Assembly: GCA_040905925.1 (NCBI GenBank)
Contig: JBBDQO010000061.1
Location: 1-6,590 of the forward strand
Reading direction: 5' to 3'
DNA: 6,590 bases
Source of the DNA: JALYNX01 sp040905925
GTDB taxonomy: Bacteria > Actinomycetota > Acidimicrobiia > Spongiisociales > ZC4RG35
Under the pieces are notes generated by a model that was not told the origin of the DNA, made no database searches, and was given only the letters and a program-made list of their open reading frames with translations. Positions 1 through 5,326 of this stretch are shown here, one piece after another (position 1 is the stretch's first letter; each line of letters begins with the position of its first letter). The position numbers and the translations under genes are program-made.

Positions 1-178
1 CATAACGCGCGACCGCCAACCGCAGATTCGGACGGATAACCCACGCACAACCGGCATTCTGCGCTCCCGGTCCCTCTGGCTGAGGCCCTCGGTCACCGGA
101 CTGACAGGGTGGTTGACACTGAAATTGGAGGGGTGCGAAAAGTCAAAGGTGGTACTCGCGACATGGTCCCGACCACAG

Positions 179-205
179 TGTCGGCGGGGGACTTGAACCC
201 CCACG
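179..205 (-). tRNA. tRNA 3' fragment (tRNA-Leu-like T arm and acceptor strand)
   Basis: Read on the minus strand, this stretch has a perfect T arm: five G, the loop TTCAAGT, then five C, followed by a seven-base acceptor-like strand GCCGACA. The bases just before the stem (CGT) and the very G-rich stem resemble the 3' end of long-variable-arm tRNAs such as tRNA-Leu. No anticodon stem-loop, D arm or matching 5' acceptor strand (TGTCGGC) was found in the roughly 90 bases where they should lie, and no encoded CCA follows. I read it as a tRNA remnant or the 3'-terminal copy that integrative elements carry at an attachment site. A chance T-arm look-alike remains possible, and the Leu identity is a guess from style. 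Confidence 0.5.
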
Positions 206-431
206 TCGCTGCTATTGGCTTTGTCTGACTGGCTTGCCCTGGCGCTCGTTGCCGTCGAAGTTCGTGGTGAGGATGGTGAGAGGCGATAGCGCTGAGATCC
301 TGCTCCTCCATACCGCGTCCATACCGCGAGAGGGTGGGATGGAAGGGGAAACAACGGGAACCGTTGAGAGGAGAAGACCCTGTCTGAGCAGGCGTTTCGC
401 GTATTTCCCCAGGTCAGGGGGTCCCCCACAA
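206..431. other. Non-coding segment between two outward-facing tRNA 3' ends
   Basis: I see no convincing coding sequence in this stretch. Open frames crossing it on both strands are rich in Arg, Pro and Ser, lack domain features and run straight through the tRNA pieces. The right edge (about 410-428) is G/C-rich and self-complementary, with CCCC, GGGG and CCCCC runs directly before the tRNA anticodon stem, where the D arm of an intact tRNA should be. It could be the residual end of an integrated element, but no integrase or other mobility gene is visible. Confidence 0.35.
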
Positions 432-478
432 TCGGGCTCATAACCCGAAGGTCGCGGGTTCAAATCCCGCCCCGCTAC
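432..478 (+). tRNA. Initiator tRNA-Met (CAU) 3' half, no 5' half
   Basis: The sequence gives an anticodon stem TCGGG, loop CTCATAA with anticodon CAT, stem CCCGA, variable loop AGGTC, T stem GCGGG, T loop TTCAAAT, stem CCCGC and acceptor strand CCCGCTA. Three consecutive G:C pairs flanking the CAT loop and the TTCAAAT T loop are typical of bacterial initiator tRNA. Upstream of base 432 the D arm and 5' acceptor strand are missing and are replaced by G/C runs. The sequence is therefore half a tRNA and cannot fold as a full one. Integrative elements that target tRNA genes leave exactly such a 3' half at one border, with the functional gene rebuilt at the other. A terminator-like hairpin follows directly, which suggests this is the displaced native 3' end. 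Confidence 0.82.
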
Positions 479-487
479 TGCCGGAAA

Positions 488-512
488 ACCCAGGCACCGC
501 CTGGGTCTTCTG
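488..512 (+). terminator. Intrinsic terminator after the tRNA half
   Basis: An eight-base perfect stem, ACCCAGGC and GCCTGGGT, closes a three-base loop and is followed by the pyrimidine run CTTCTG. It lies ten bases after the tRNA acceptor end, where bacterial tRNA genes usually terminate. The run of A on its 5' side means it could also work weakly in the other direction, on the downstream side of the aldo/keto reductase. Confidence 0.6.
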
Positions 513-597
513 CTACTACTGGGGCTGACCGGGGACGCCGTTCTTCTACGCGAGGTGATCCTGGACTCGATGGCACTCGAGCTCTGATTCGGCCCGG

Positions 598-1644
598 TCA
601 ATAGGGTCGCTGGGTCCGGGTGGCCAATCGCTCCCACACGTCGAAATCGGCTTCGACCTCGAGGAAGCCATGGGGGTAGATGGGGATGCCGGGGGCACTG
701 ATCTCGTTGAGCCGGTCCATTTCCTCGGCCGACAACTCCCATTCGAGGGAGCCGAGATTGTCGTCCAGCTGGCCGATGTTGCGACAGCCGAGGAGCACCG
801 AGCTGACTCCAGGGCGTTGACGCACCCAATTGAGAGCGACCTGGCTCATCGTGACCCCACGCTCGGCGGCGACGGTGCGGACCACCTCCACCACCCGCCA
901 GGTGTGATCGTTGTTGCGCAGATCGTATGCCTCGACGCCGCGGTTCGGGTCCACCCCCAGCCTCGTCGCCCCGGCCGGGCGAACGAGGGCCGAGTACTTG
1001 CCGGTCAACCATCCACCACCCAATGGCGACCAGGGCAGTAGGCCGATGTTCTCCTCGAGACACGCGGGGACGACCTCGAGCTCGATGTCACGGGTGAGCA
1101 GGTTGTACTGCGGCTGGAGGGAGACCACCGGTGCCCAGCCATGATGCCGTGCGGTGAGGATCGCCCGTTCGAGCTGCCAGCCCATGAAGTTGGAGACTCC
1201 GATCGCGTTCACCTTGCCCGATGTCACGAAGCCGTTGAGCGTCTCGAGGGTCTCCTCTATGGGGGTTGCAGGGTCCCAGGCGTGGATCTGATAGAGATCG
1301 ATGACATCGAGGCCGAGCCGGCGCAGACTCGCCTCGACCGCCTGTTCCAGATGAGCCCGGCCTGCGCCCCGGTCGGCGGGGTCATCACTCATCGAGAAAC
1401 GTGCCTTCGTGGCGATGACCAGATCGTCGGCGCCGCCGCGTCGCGCCAGCCATCGGCCGATGATCTCCTCGGAGCGGCCACGGCTATAGACATTCGCCGT
1501 GTCCAGGAACGAGCCACCAGACTCCACGTAACGATCGAGGAGGGCGTGAGACGTCGCCTCGTCGGCCTCGGCCCCAAAGGTCATTGTCCCCAGCCCAAAG
1601 ACACTCACCGACAGGTCGGATGCTCCTAAGGGGCGCTGTTCCAT
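598..1644 (-). CDS. Aldo/keto reductase
   Basis: A 348-residue NADPH-dependent oxidoreductase of the aldo/keto reductase superfamily, expected to be a cytosolic (alpha/beta)8 barrel reducing aldehydes or ketones. The full catalytic tetrad is visible: Asp48 in FLDTANVY, Tyr53, Lys80 in VIATK and His121 in LYQIHAWD. The barrel start GLGTMTFG (residues 17-24), the GVSNF motif (149-153) and the cofactor loop LLGCRNIGQLDDNL (284-297) are all in place. Length and ending fit the family, so it looks intact. The substrate cannot be told. ATG 1644 is the natural start because the family's N-terminal beta hairpin begins there, but no good Shine-Dalgarno precedes it. It may depend on translation of upstream sequence, since a protein-like open frame ends ten bases before it. 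Confidence 0.95.
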   Translation of the reverse strand: MEQRPLGASDLSVSVFGLGTMTFGAEADEATSHALLDRYVESGGSFLDTANVYSRGRSEEIIGRWLARRGGADDLVIATKARFSMSDDPADRGAGRAHLEQAVEASLRRLGLDVIDLYQIHAWDPATPIEETLETLNGFVTSGKVNAIGVSNFMGWQLERAILTARHHGWAPVVSLQPQYNLLTRDIELEVVPACLEENIGLLPWSPLGGGWLTGKYSALVRPAGATRLGVDPNRGVEAYDLRNNDHTWRVVEVVRTVAAERGVTMSQVALNWVRQRPGVSSVLLGCRNIGQLDDNLGSLEWELSAEEMDRLNEISAPGIPIYPHGFLEVEADFDVWERLATRTQRPY

Positions 1645-1654
1645 CAGACCGAGC

Positions 1655-1972
1655 TTAGGTCGACTGCCCGAGTAGGCTCTCCGCTTGATCGAAGCCCCTC
1701 CCTGAGTCTATGAGGCTATCCCCGAGGAGGAGGCGGAAGATTGGACGAAGCGATTCCTCCTTCACCCCGGCATCACGTAGCGGGGTCACTGGGTCCTTCA
1801 TTTCGGTGAATCCGAGGTCATGCTCGAACGGGTTCGATTCGTTGAACAGCGTGCGGCGGACGGCTATCTCGGTGAGGTCCCCCGGGGGAGTAGTTGCGGC
1901 ACCACGATGCGGGTCTTTAGGGGGCTTTTGGTCCCCTCCGAGCCCGGCTACCCGTGGTGCTCCTCGGTGCCT
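1655..1972 (-). pseudogene. Start-less coding remnant upstream of the aldo/keto reductase
   Basis: This frame is open for 105 codons, from after a TGA at 1973-1975 to TAA at 1655, and overlaps the tail of the DUF6448 gene by 25 bases. The translation reads like real protein from about base 1885 downward: it contains DLTEIAVRRTLFNESNPFEH, then GFTEMKDPVTPLRDAGV, then EESLRPIFRLLLGDSL, and ends LLGQST. A Pro/Gly-rich stretch precedes this. No ATG, GTG or TTG occurs in frame until the Met of GFTEM, which would leave only 48 residues. I do not recognise the family. The likely reading is the C-terminal part of a gene whose 5' end was lost, perhaps when the operon upstream joined here. Use of a rare start codon, or a chance open frame in GC-rich DNA, are alternatives. 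Confidence 0.45.
1919..1937 (-). terminator. Possible weak terminator after the DUF6448 gene
   Basis: On the minus strand AGGGG pairs with CCCCT around a nine-base loop, followed by TAAAG, ten bases past the DUF6448 stop codon. The stem is short and there is no real U tract, so termination may be partial or absent. It lies inside the start-less remnant. Confidence 0.25.
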
Positions 1973-2481
1973 TCATGGGCGGCACTCTTCATGGCCAGGT
2001 TGAGCTTGTGGGCCCAGACCTGGAGGCCCAGCATGGCTCCGGTGTATTCCCGTGACTGGGTGAGCCCTTGATCCGACCGGGCTTTGAGTTCCATCACGTG
2101 ATCGAAGCGGTGCTTCACTTCGTGGTGGAGGGTTTCTGAGAGCAGGGCGGTCAACTCGTGCACTGAGCCGGTGTCGATGGCTCGTTCGGCCACCGGGATG
2201 ATCGGGCCGACGTCCATCCCGGCGGGTTTGAGACCGGTGTATGGGGCTCCCTCTCCGGCCCGGTGGAGCCTGACCACCGTCTCGGCGAAGTACAGGTCGG
2301 CCATATCTCTGGCCTCGGGTGCGGCCTTGCGGGCCTCGAGAGCCCTCGCGAAGGCGTCCCTGATCTCTGTCTCGGCCTCTGCGGGGGCGAAGCGCAGGGC
2401 CTCGTTCACGTCTTCGGTGTCCAGGGCCAACAGGGCACCCTGCACAACCGGTCCGTCTTTGGCATCACAATGCGGGGGCAT
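1948..2481 (-). CDS. DUF6448 family protein
   Basis: A 177-residue protein of unknown function that matches, from memory, the DUF6448 family: an N-terminal MPPHCDAKDGPVV, then the strongly conserved RLHRAGEGAPYTGLKPAG (residues 71-88), and a mainly helical C-terminus. His4, Cys5 and Asp6, with His73 and the His-rich C-terminal helices (His119, His120, His124, His128, and a terminal EEHHG), could bind metal, but no role is established. I chose ATG 2481 because GGAGGTGG lies eight to nine bases before it and the family begins with MPPHC; longer readings to 2502 or 2538 would overlap the upstream stop and lack this signal. It follows the cation transporter by 25 bases on the same strand, so the two are probably cotranscribed and may share a metal-related job. 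It has no signal peptide or membrane segment. Confidence 0.82.
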   Translation of the reverse strand: MPPHCDAKDGPVVQGALLALDTEDVNEALRFAPAEAETEIRDAFARALEARKAAPEARDMADLYFAETVVRLHRAGEGAPYTGLKPAGMDVGPIIPVAERAIDTGSVHELTALLSETLHHEVKHRFDHVMELKARSDQGLTQSREYTGAMLGLQVWAHKLNLAMKSAAHEGTEEHHG

Positions 2482-2506
2482 GTGACAAGCCACCTCCTTC
2501 ATGGGG

Positions 2507-3421
2507 TCAGCGTGTGGACGCGACCGCGGTTGTCTCATGAGCGGCGGGTGACCCCGCCGCCTCTACTTGGATCACGCAGTATCCGGTGTCGGCCTCATCG
2601 TGGACCCTCCGACGCACCTCCTGAGCGATACGATCCACCTCATCGACCACGGTCCCCGAAGCCACCTCCAGGTGCATCCCGGCGTGCACGGTGTCCGGTC
2701 CCACATACTCGGCTCGGATCTCATGGACCCCGAGAATCCCGGGAACAGACCGGGCCAGGCGGTCGAGCTCGGCGAGGTACTCATGGCTGGGGCTGCGACC
2801 GAGAAGCATCGAGGTGTTGTCTCGGAACAGGCTGACCCCCATCCAAACGATGATGGTGGCCACCACGATCGAGGCGATGGGGTCGGCGATGGGGTAGCCG
2901 AAGCCGATGAGCAGCGTGGCGAGGAGAGCGGCGAGCAGACCGATCTCATCTTTCACTAGGCCGAATATCTGTGCCTTTGCGACAGCTCCCCGGTCTCGCT
3001 CCTGTATCAGACGCACCAGCGGCCAGGCGGCGATCAACATCGACGCCACCAGGATCCCGACCGCCAGACCCAGGTTCTCATATGTCGTCTCCTCGGCCCG
3101 GAAGAGTCGAGGGATGGCCTCCTCATAGAGCTTGTAGGCGGTGAAGGCAATGAACAGGACGGCTGCGGTCAGGCCGGCCACGTTCTGAGCCCGCCCATGA
3201 CCGAACATGTGATCCGCATCAGCCTTCTTCCGGGAGTAGATGACCGCTACCAGCAAGAAGCCGGTGACGAACATGTCGCTCACGGTGTGGAGAGCCTCGG
3301 CCAGCATCGCCAGCACCCCGGTCATCAGGTAGGCGACAAGCTTGATCGTGAAGATGACCCCGTAGGCCACCAGGGCGAGTTGGAGGCTCCGCGTATCCTT
3401 TGCCTCGCCCGACCCACTCAT
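2507..3421 (-). CDS. Cation diffusion facilitator family transporter
   Basis: A 304-residue inner-membrane transporter of the cation diffusion facilitator (CDF) family, which exports divalent metals such as Zn, Mn, Fe or Co in exchange for protons and works as a dimer. About six membrane helices fill residues 13-204. Helix 2 carries HTVSD (His45, Asp49), followed by the family loop DADHMFGHG (residues 68-76). The C-terminal cytosolic metal-sensing domain runs from about 212 to 290, with GVHEIRAEYVGP and VHAGMHLEV. Helix 5 has VKDEIG (Asp158, Glu159) where many members have HxxxD, so the transport site is not the classic zinc site and the metal cannot be named. The start overlaps the stop of the upstream ABM gene as ATGA, which indicates translational coupling. 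Length is normal for the family. Confidence 0.93.
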   Translation of the reverse strand: MSGSGEAKDTRSLQLALVAYGVIFTIKLVAYLMTGVLAMLAEALHTVSDMFVTGFLLVAVIYSRKKADADHMFGHGRAQNVAGLTAAVLFIAFTAYKLYEEAIPRLFRAEETTYENLGLAVGILVASMLIAAWPLVRLIQERDRGAVAKAQIFGLVKDEIGLLAALLATLLIGFGYPIADPIASIVVATIIVWMGVSLFRDNTSMLLGRSPSHEYLAELDRLARSVPGILGVHEIRAEYVGPDTVHAGMHLEVASGTVVDEVDRIAQEVRRRVHDEADTGYCVIQVEAAGSPAAHETTAVASTR

Positions 3422-3744
3422 TCGCCGCTCTTCCCTATGCTGGCCGCCGGGACGCCCCCCTCCACCACCTCGAAGAACCCCGGTTCCGGTTTGCCCTCCA
3501 AGAGGGGCATCACCTTCTCCCGCAGCTCCTTTTGGGTATCGCTGTTGTGCATGGCCATGAAGCTGTCGAAGCTGTCATGTTCCACCACGGCGGCATAGGT
3601 GCCACCCTCCCTCGGTATGAGCAGCCGGCGTCTGATGAACCCCGGGAACCGGGCGTAGGCCTCATTTGATTCGACGAACCACTCGCGGAAAGCGGCGTCG
3701 CTACCGGGTTTGACCGCGGGATAACGGACAATGTTCACGAACAT
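3418..3744 (-). CDS. ABM-domain (antibiotic biosynthesis monooxygenase-like) protein
   Basis: A 108-residue soluble protein with the ferredoxin-like alpha/beta fold of the antibiotic biosynthesis monooxygenase (ABM) group. Visible features are the first strand MFVNIVRYPAVKPG, a helix with FREWFVESNEAYARFPGF (residues 19-36), the strand RRRLLIP, and the strand and helix TYAAVVEHDSFDSFMAMHNS (49-68). Members form dimeric barrels and include quinol monooxygenases, haem-degrading enzymes and many uncharacterised proteins; no residue here settles which. ATG 3744 is chosen because GAGAGGAG precedes it by about seven bases, while the ten-residue longer reading from 3774 lacks such a signal and starts with non-family sequence. 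It is the first gene of a probable operon with the cation transporter (4-base overlap) and the DUF6448 gene. Confidence 0.82.
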   Translation of the reverse strand: MFVNIVRYPAVKPGSDAAFREWFVESNEAYARFPGFIRRRLLIPREGGTYAAVVEHDSFDSFMAMHNSDTQKELREKVMPLLEGKPEPGFFEVVEGGVPAASIGKSGE

Positions 3745-4032
3745 ACCCAACTCCTCTCGCCAACGTGGTGACATCCCACAGCCGCCCCTCGACGCAAGCC
3801 GCGGGAGCCATCAACTCTTCTTCTGCCTCACACCTACCGAGGACGAGGTCGATTACCAGGGCCATAGGTCCCATCACAGATAGGGTTTGCCAGTAGCAGC
3901 CGTCGCAGCGCGATCAACCCGTCGAGTTTCCCATCATCGGGATCACCGGCGGCCCGGCCGTCCCGATTGGACCGGTTGACCGTTGACCACTCTTCCCCGG
4001 CGCCTTACCCGCAGTTACTGTCTCCTGGCGTG
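3745..4032. other. Intergenic region upstream of the ABM-CDF-DUF6448 operon
   Basis: No convincing gene. On the minus strand a 57-codon open stretch (3834-4004) without a start codon contains a mildly protein-like segment, KLDGLIALRRLLLANP, but the rest is low-information sequence. The promoter of the ABM-CDF-DUF6448 operon should lie here, near 3760-3840, but no clear -35 and -10 pair stands out. Confidence 0.3.
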
Positions 4033-4406
4033 TCAACCAAGACGCAACCCGACCATCCGCACGACGAGGAGGAGTTCGCCCAGGGCCGGGTGGTCCGTCA
4101 GTTCATCGAGGGAATGCCGTGCGACCAACGCGACCAGCCGCGCCGTGCCGGCAATATGGGAGGCGTCGAAGGTCCGCGCCGGCCAAGCGGCAATACCAGG
4201 GCGGCGGTCCTATATCTTCGAGACTGTCGATCCAACGCGGCGGTGCCCTCGAGGATCACATAGAACTTGTAAGAAAGCTCGCCTTGCTGCACGACGTACG
4301 TACCGGCTGCGACCTCCAGCTCGTGCATGCGCTCGGCCAGGGTCACCCGCTCTTCGTTGGAGAGCTCCGCCAACAACGGTATATCCGTCAGCTCGGCCGT
4401 ATCCAT
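4033..4406 (-). pseudogene. Cyclic nucleotide-binding domain protein, frameshifted
   Basis: ATG 4406 has GAGGAGG about five bases upstream and opens with a good Crp-type cNBD: a lead helix (LAELSNEERVTLAERM), then VAAGTYVVQQGELSYKFYVI and LEGTAALD up to about residue 60. After base 4227 this frame turns into Arg/Pro/Trp-rich nonsense and ends at 4098. Degenerate later domain pieces appear in the other two minus frames: LEDIGPPPWYCRLAG (about 4222-4178) sits where family members have a GPGDFFGELAL-like phosphate-binding cassette, and TARLVALVARHSLDELTDHP (4146 downward) looks like the last beta strand and helix, ending in TGA at 4033. The 80 bases between residue 60 and that strand equal about 26 codons, the normal spacing. 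I infer one domain with at least two frame changes. No DNA-binding domain follows. Sequencing error is an alternative. Confidence 0.6.
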
Positions 4407-4644
4407 GTGCACCTCCTCTGGCGCCAGCGACGGCGAATCGTCCTTGGCTCTTCCGCGGGGTGACCCGGGGCATGAAAACCAATTGCCTCGCGGCTTGGTG
4501 ACCGCCTTTCTGAGGCCCCTCCGGGTGCTCGCCCCGACCCGAAGGAATCGCCCCTCCGCTGCTGCGGAAACCCTTGTGGAACCGGTCGAGGGGTCCTGCG
4601 TAGTGCTAGAAAGGAGTGGTTGAGTGACGATGAAAGGAGCAGCC
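4407..4644. promoter_or_regulatory. Divergent intergenic region between the cNBD remnant and the globin
   Basis: About 240 bases separate the two divergent starts, so promoters for both genes should lie here. I see the minus-strand Shine-Dalgarno next to 4406 and, on the + strand, two AAAGGAG boxes at about 4611-4617 and 4633-4639. A CGGGT/ACCCG inverted repeat with a long loop lies near 4522-4545. No clear -35 and -10 pair or Crp/Fnr-type operator is visible. Confidence 0.35.
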
Positions 4645-5082
4645 ATGGCGGAGAAGACCCTCTATGAAAAGCTCGGTGGCGTTTTTGCGATCGCCGCGGT
4701 GATTGACCACTTCAGCGATGCGATTGTCAAAAATCCCATCGTGGGCCAAGCCTCCAAGAACCCGGCTCTACGGGAGTGGCACACCAAGCAACTGGGCAGA
4801 CTGCCAGGCTTGAAGTTCATGCGGACCCTGTGGGTCTGCAACGTTGCCGGTGGACCTTTCGAATATGCAGGCACGAAGCCAGGGACGACGCCACTCGGCT
4901 TGGAAGAAGCTCACCGCCAGTTCCAAATCTCTCCCGAAGAATTCGATGAGGTGGCGGCTGAGCTTGGGCGCACCCTTGACTTCGTCGGAGTGCCCCAGCG
5001 GGAGAAGGAGGAGGTTCTGGCTGCCTTTGCGGCCCACAAGAGCGAGGTGACTGAGGGATCCGGTGCCATGGCCCGCAGCTGA
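4645..5082 (+). CDS. Group I truncated hemoglobin
   Basis: A 145-residue 2-on-2 globin. These haem proteins bind O2 or NO in the cytosol, and NO dioxygenation is a common role. TLYEKLGG (residues 5-12) opens the fold, NVAGGP (66-71) closes helix E, and the proximal haem ligand is His90 in GLEEAHRQFQIS, followed by the long FDEVAAELGRTLDFVGVP helix. The position aligned with distal Tyr B10 (FY in mycobacterial trHbN) is Ser24 (FS), and helix E carries Arg60 and Cys65, so the distal pocket differs from the textbook NO dioxygenase. ATG 4645 follows AAAGGAG by five bases and fits the family start. A GTG at 4624 also has its own AAAGGAG seven bases upstream, giving a seven-residue longer form. It is divergent from the broken cNBD gene, hinting at former linked regulation. 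Confidence 0.93.
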   Translation: MAEKTLYEKLGGVFAIAAVIDHFSDAIVKNPIVGQASKNPALREWHTKQLGRLPGLKFMRTLWVCNVAGGPFEYAGTKPGTTPLGLEEAHRQFQISPEEFDEVAAELGRTLDFVGVPQREKEEVLAAFAAHKSEVTEGSGAMARS

Positions 5083-5087
5083 TGGCT

Positions 5088-5138
5088 AGTGGGCCCGGTC
5101 AGCCTGCTTCCTGTCACCCACAGGGCCACTCGAGTTTT
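5088..5138 (+). terminator. Possible terminator after the globin gene
   Basis: AGTGGGCCC (5088-5096) pairs with GGGCCACT (5123-5130) with one bulged G, around a 26-base loop, and is followed by CGAGTTTT. It begins five bases past the globin stop. The long loop and short T run make it a weak candidate. Confidence 0.35.
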
Positions 5139-5189
5139 GCAGAGGCTCCTAATCTTTGAACCGAGGCGGAATCAGCCAGGCCGTCTCAG

Positions 5190-5271
5190 TCGGGCTCGTA
5201 ACTGATGCAGATTGTTGTTGGAATGAAGGCGTTTGGTCCGCGAAGGCAGAAGCCGGCGGTTCGAGTTCATC
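5190..5271 (+). other. tRNA-like motifs between the globin and DUF1206 genes
   Basis: TCGGGCTCGTAAC (5190-5202) matches 12 of 13 bases of the anticodon region of the initiator tRNA half at 432-444, and GGCGGTTCGAG (5255-5265) resembles the start of a tRNA T arm. The stems are not completed on their 3' sides and the spacing is far too long for a tRNA. This could be a decayed tRNA remnant or chance. Confidence 0.2.
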
Positions 5272-5313
5272 AATGGCCGCCTCAACCGTCGTGGCTAGCG
5301 AGCCGCTAGTTGC

Positions 5314-5326
5314 GTAACCGGGTTAC
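5314..5326. repeat. Short palindrome at the DUF1206 stop codon
   Basis: GTAACC and GGTTAC are perfect inverted arms around one central G, and include the DUF1206 stop codon. A nearby CTAGC-GAGCC-GCTAG inverted repeat (about 5295-5309) could form a small hairpin downstream of the gene on the minus strand. Neither has a U tract, so termination is doubtful. Confidence 0.3.

Noticed and set aside
1..178. Partial gene at the left window edge
   Set aside because: One + strand frame is open from the edge to about base 194, but the translation has no recognisable motif and the stretch looks non-coding; I see nothing firm in it.
100..180. Possible end of an insertion sequence near the GGTTGACACTGAAATTGG stretch
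   Set aside because: It vaguely recalls transposon ends, but there is no transposase, no matching inverted repeat in the window and no target duplication, so it cannot be supported.
432..478. tRNA half as the 3' exon of a group I intron-split tRNA
   Set aside because: Introns of that kind interrupt the anticodon loop, but the anticodon stem-loop here is continuous and no D arm or 5' exon is visible upstream in the window.
212..1063. 283-codon minus-strand open frame spanning the tRNA half and the reductase's 3' part
   Set aside because: It is Arg/Pro/Ser-rich, reads antisense through the tRNA (the well-known spurious GRDLNPRPSGYEP-type peptide) and lies out of frame under the certain aldo/keto reductase.
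1710..2071. Two overlapping + strand open frames
   Set aside because: They are antisense to the start-less remnant and the DUF6448 gene, have no good ribosome site and show a composition typical of shadow frames.
3834..4004. 57-codon start-less minus-strand open stretch with LDGLIALRRLLLANP
   Set aside because: Too short, no start and no family resemblance; such stretches arise by chance in GC-rich DNA. It could be a further remnant, but the evidence is too thin.
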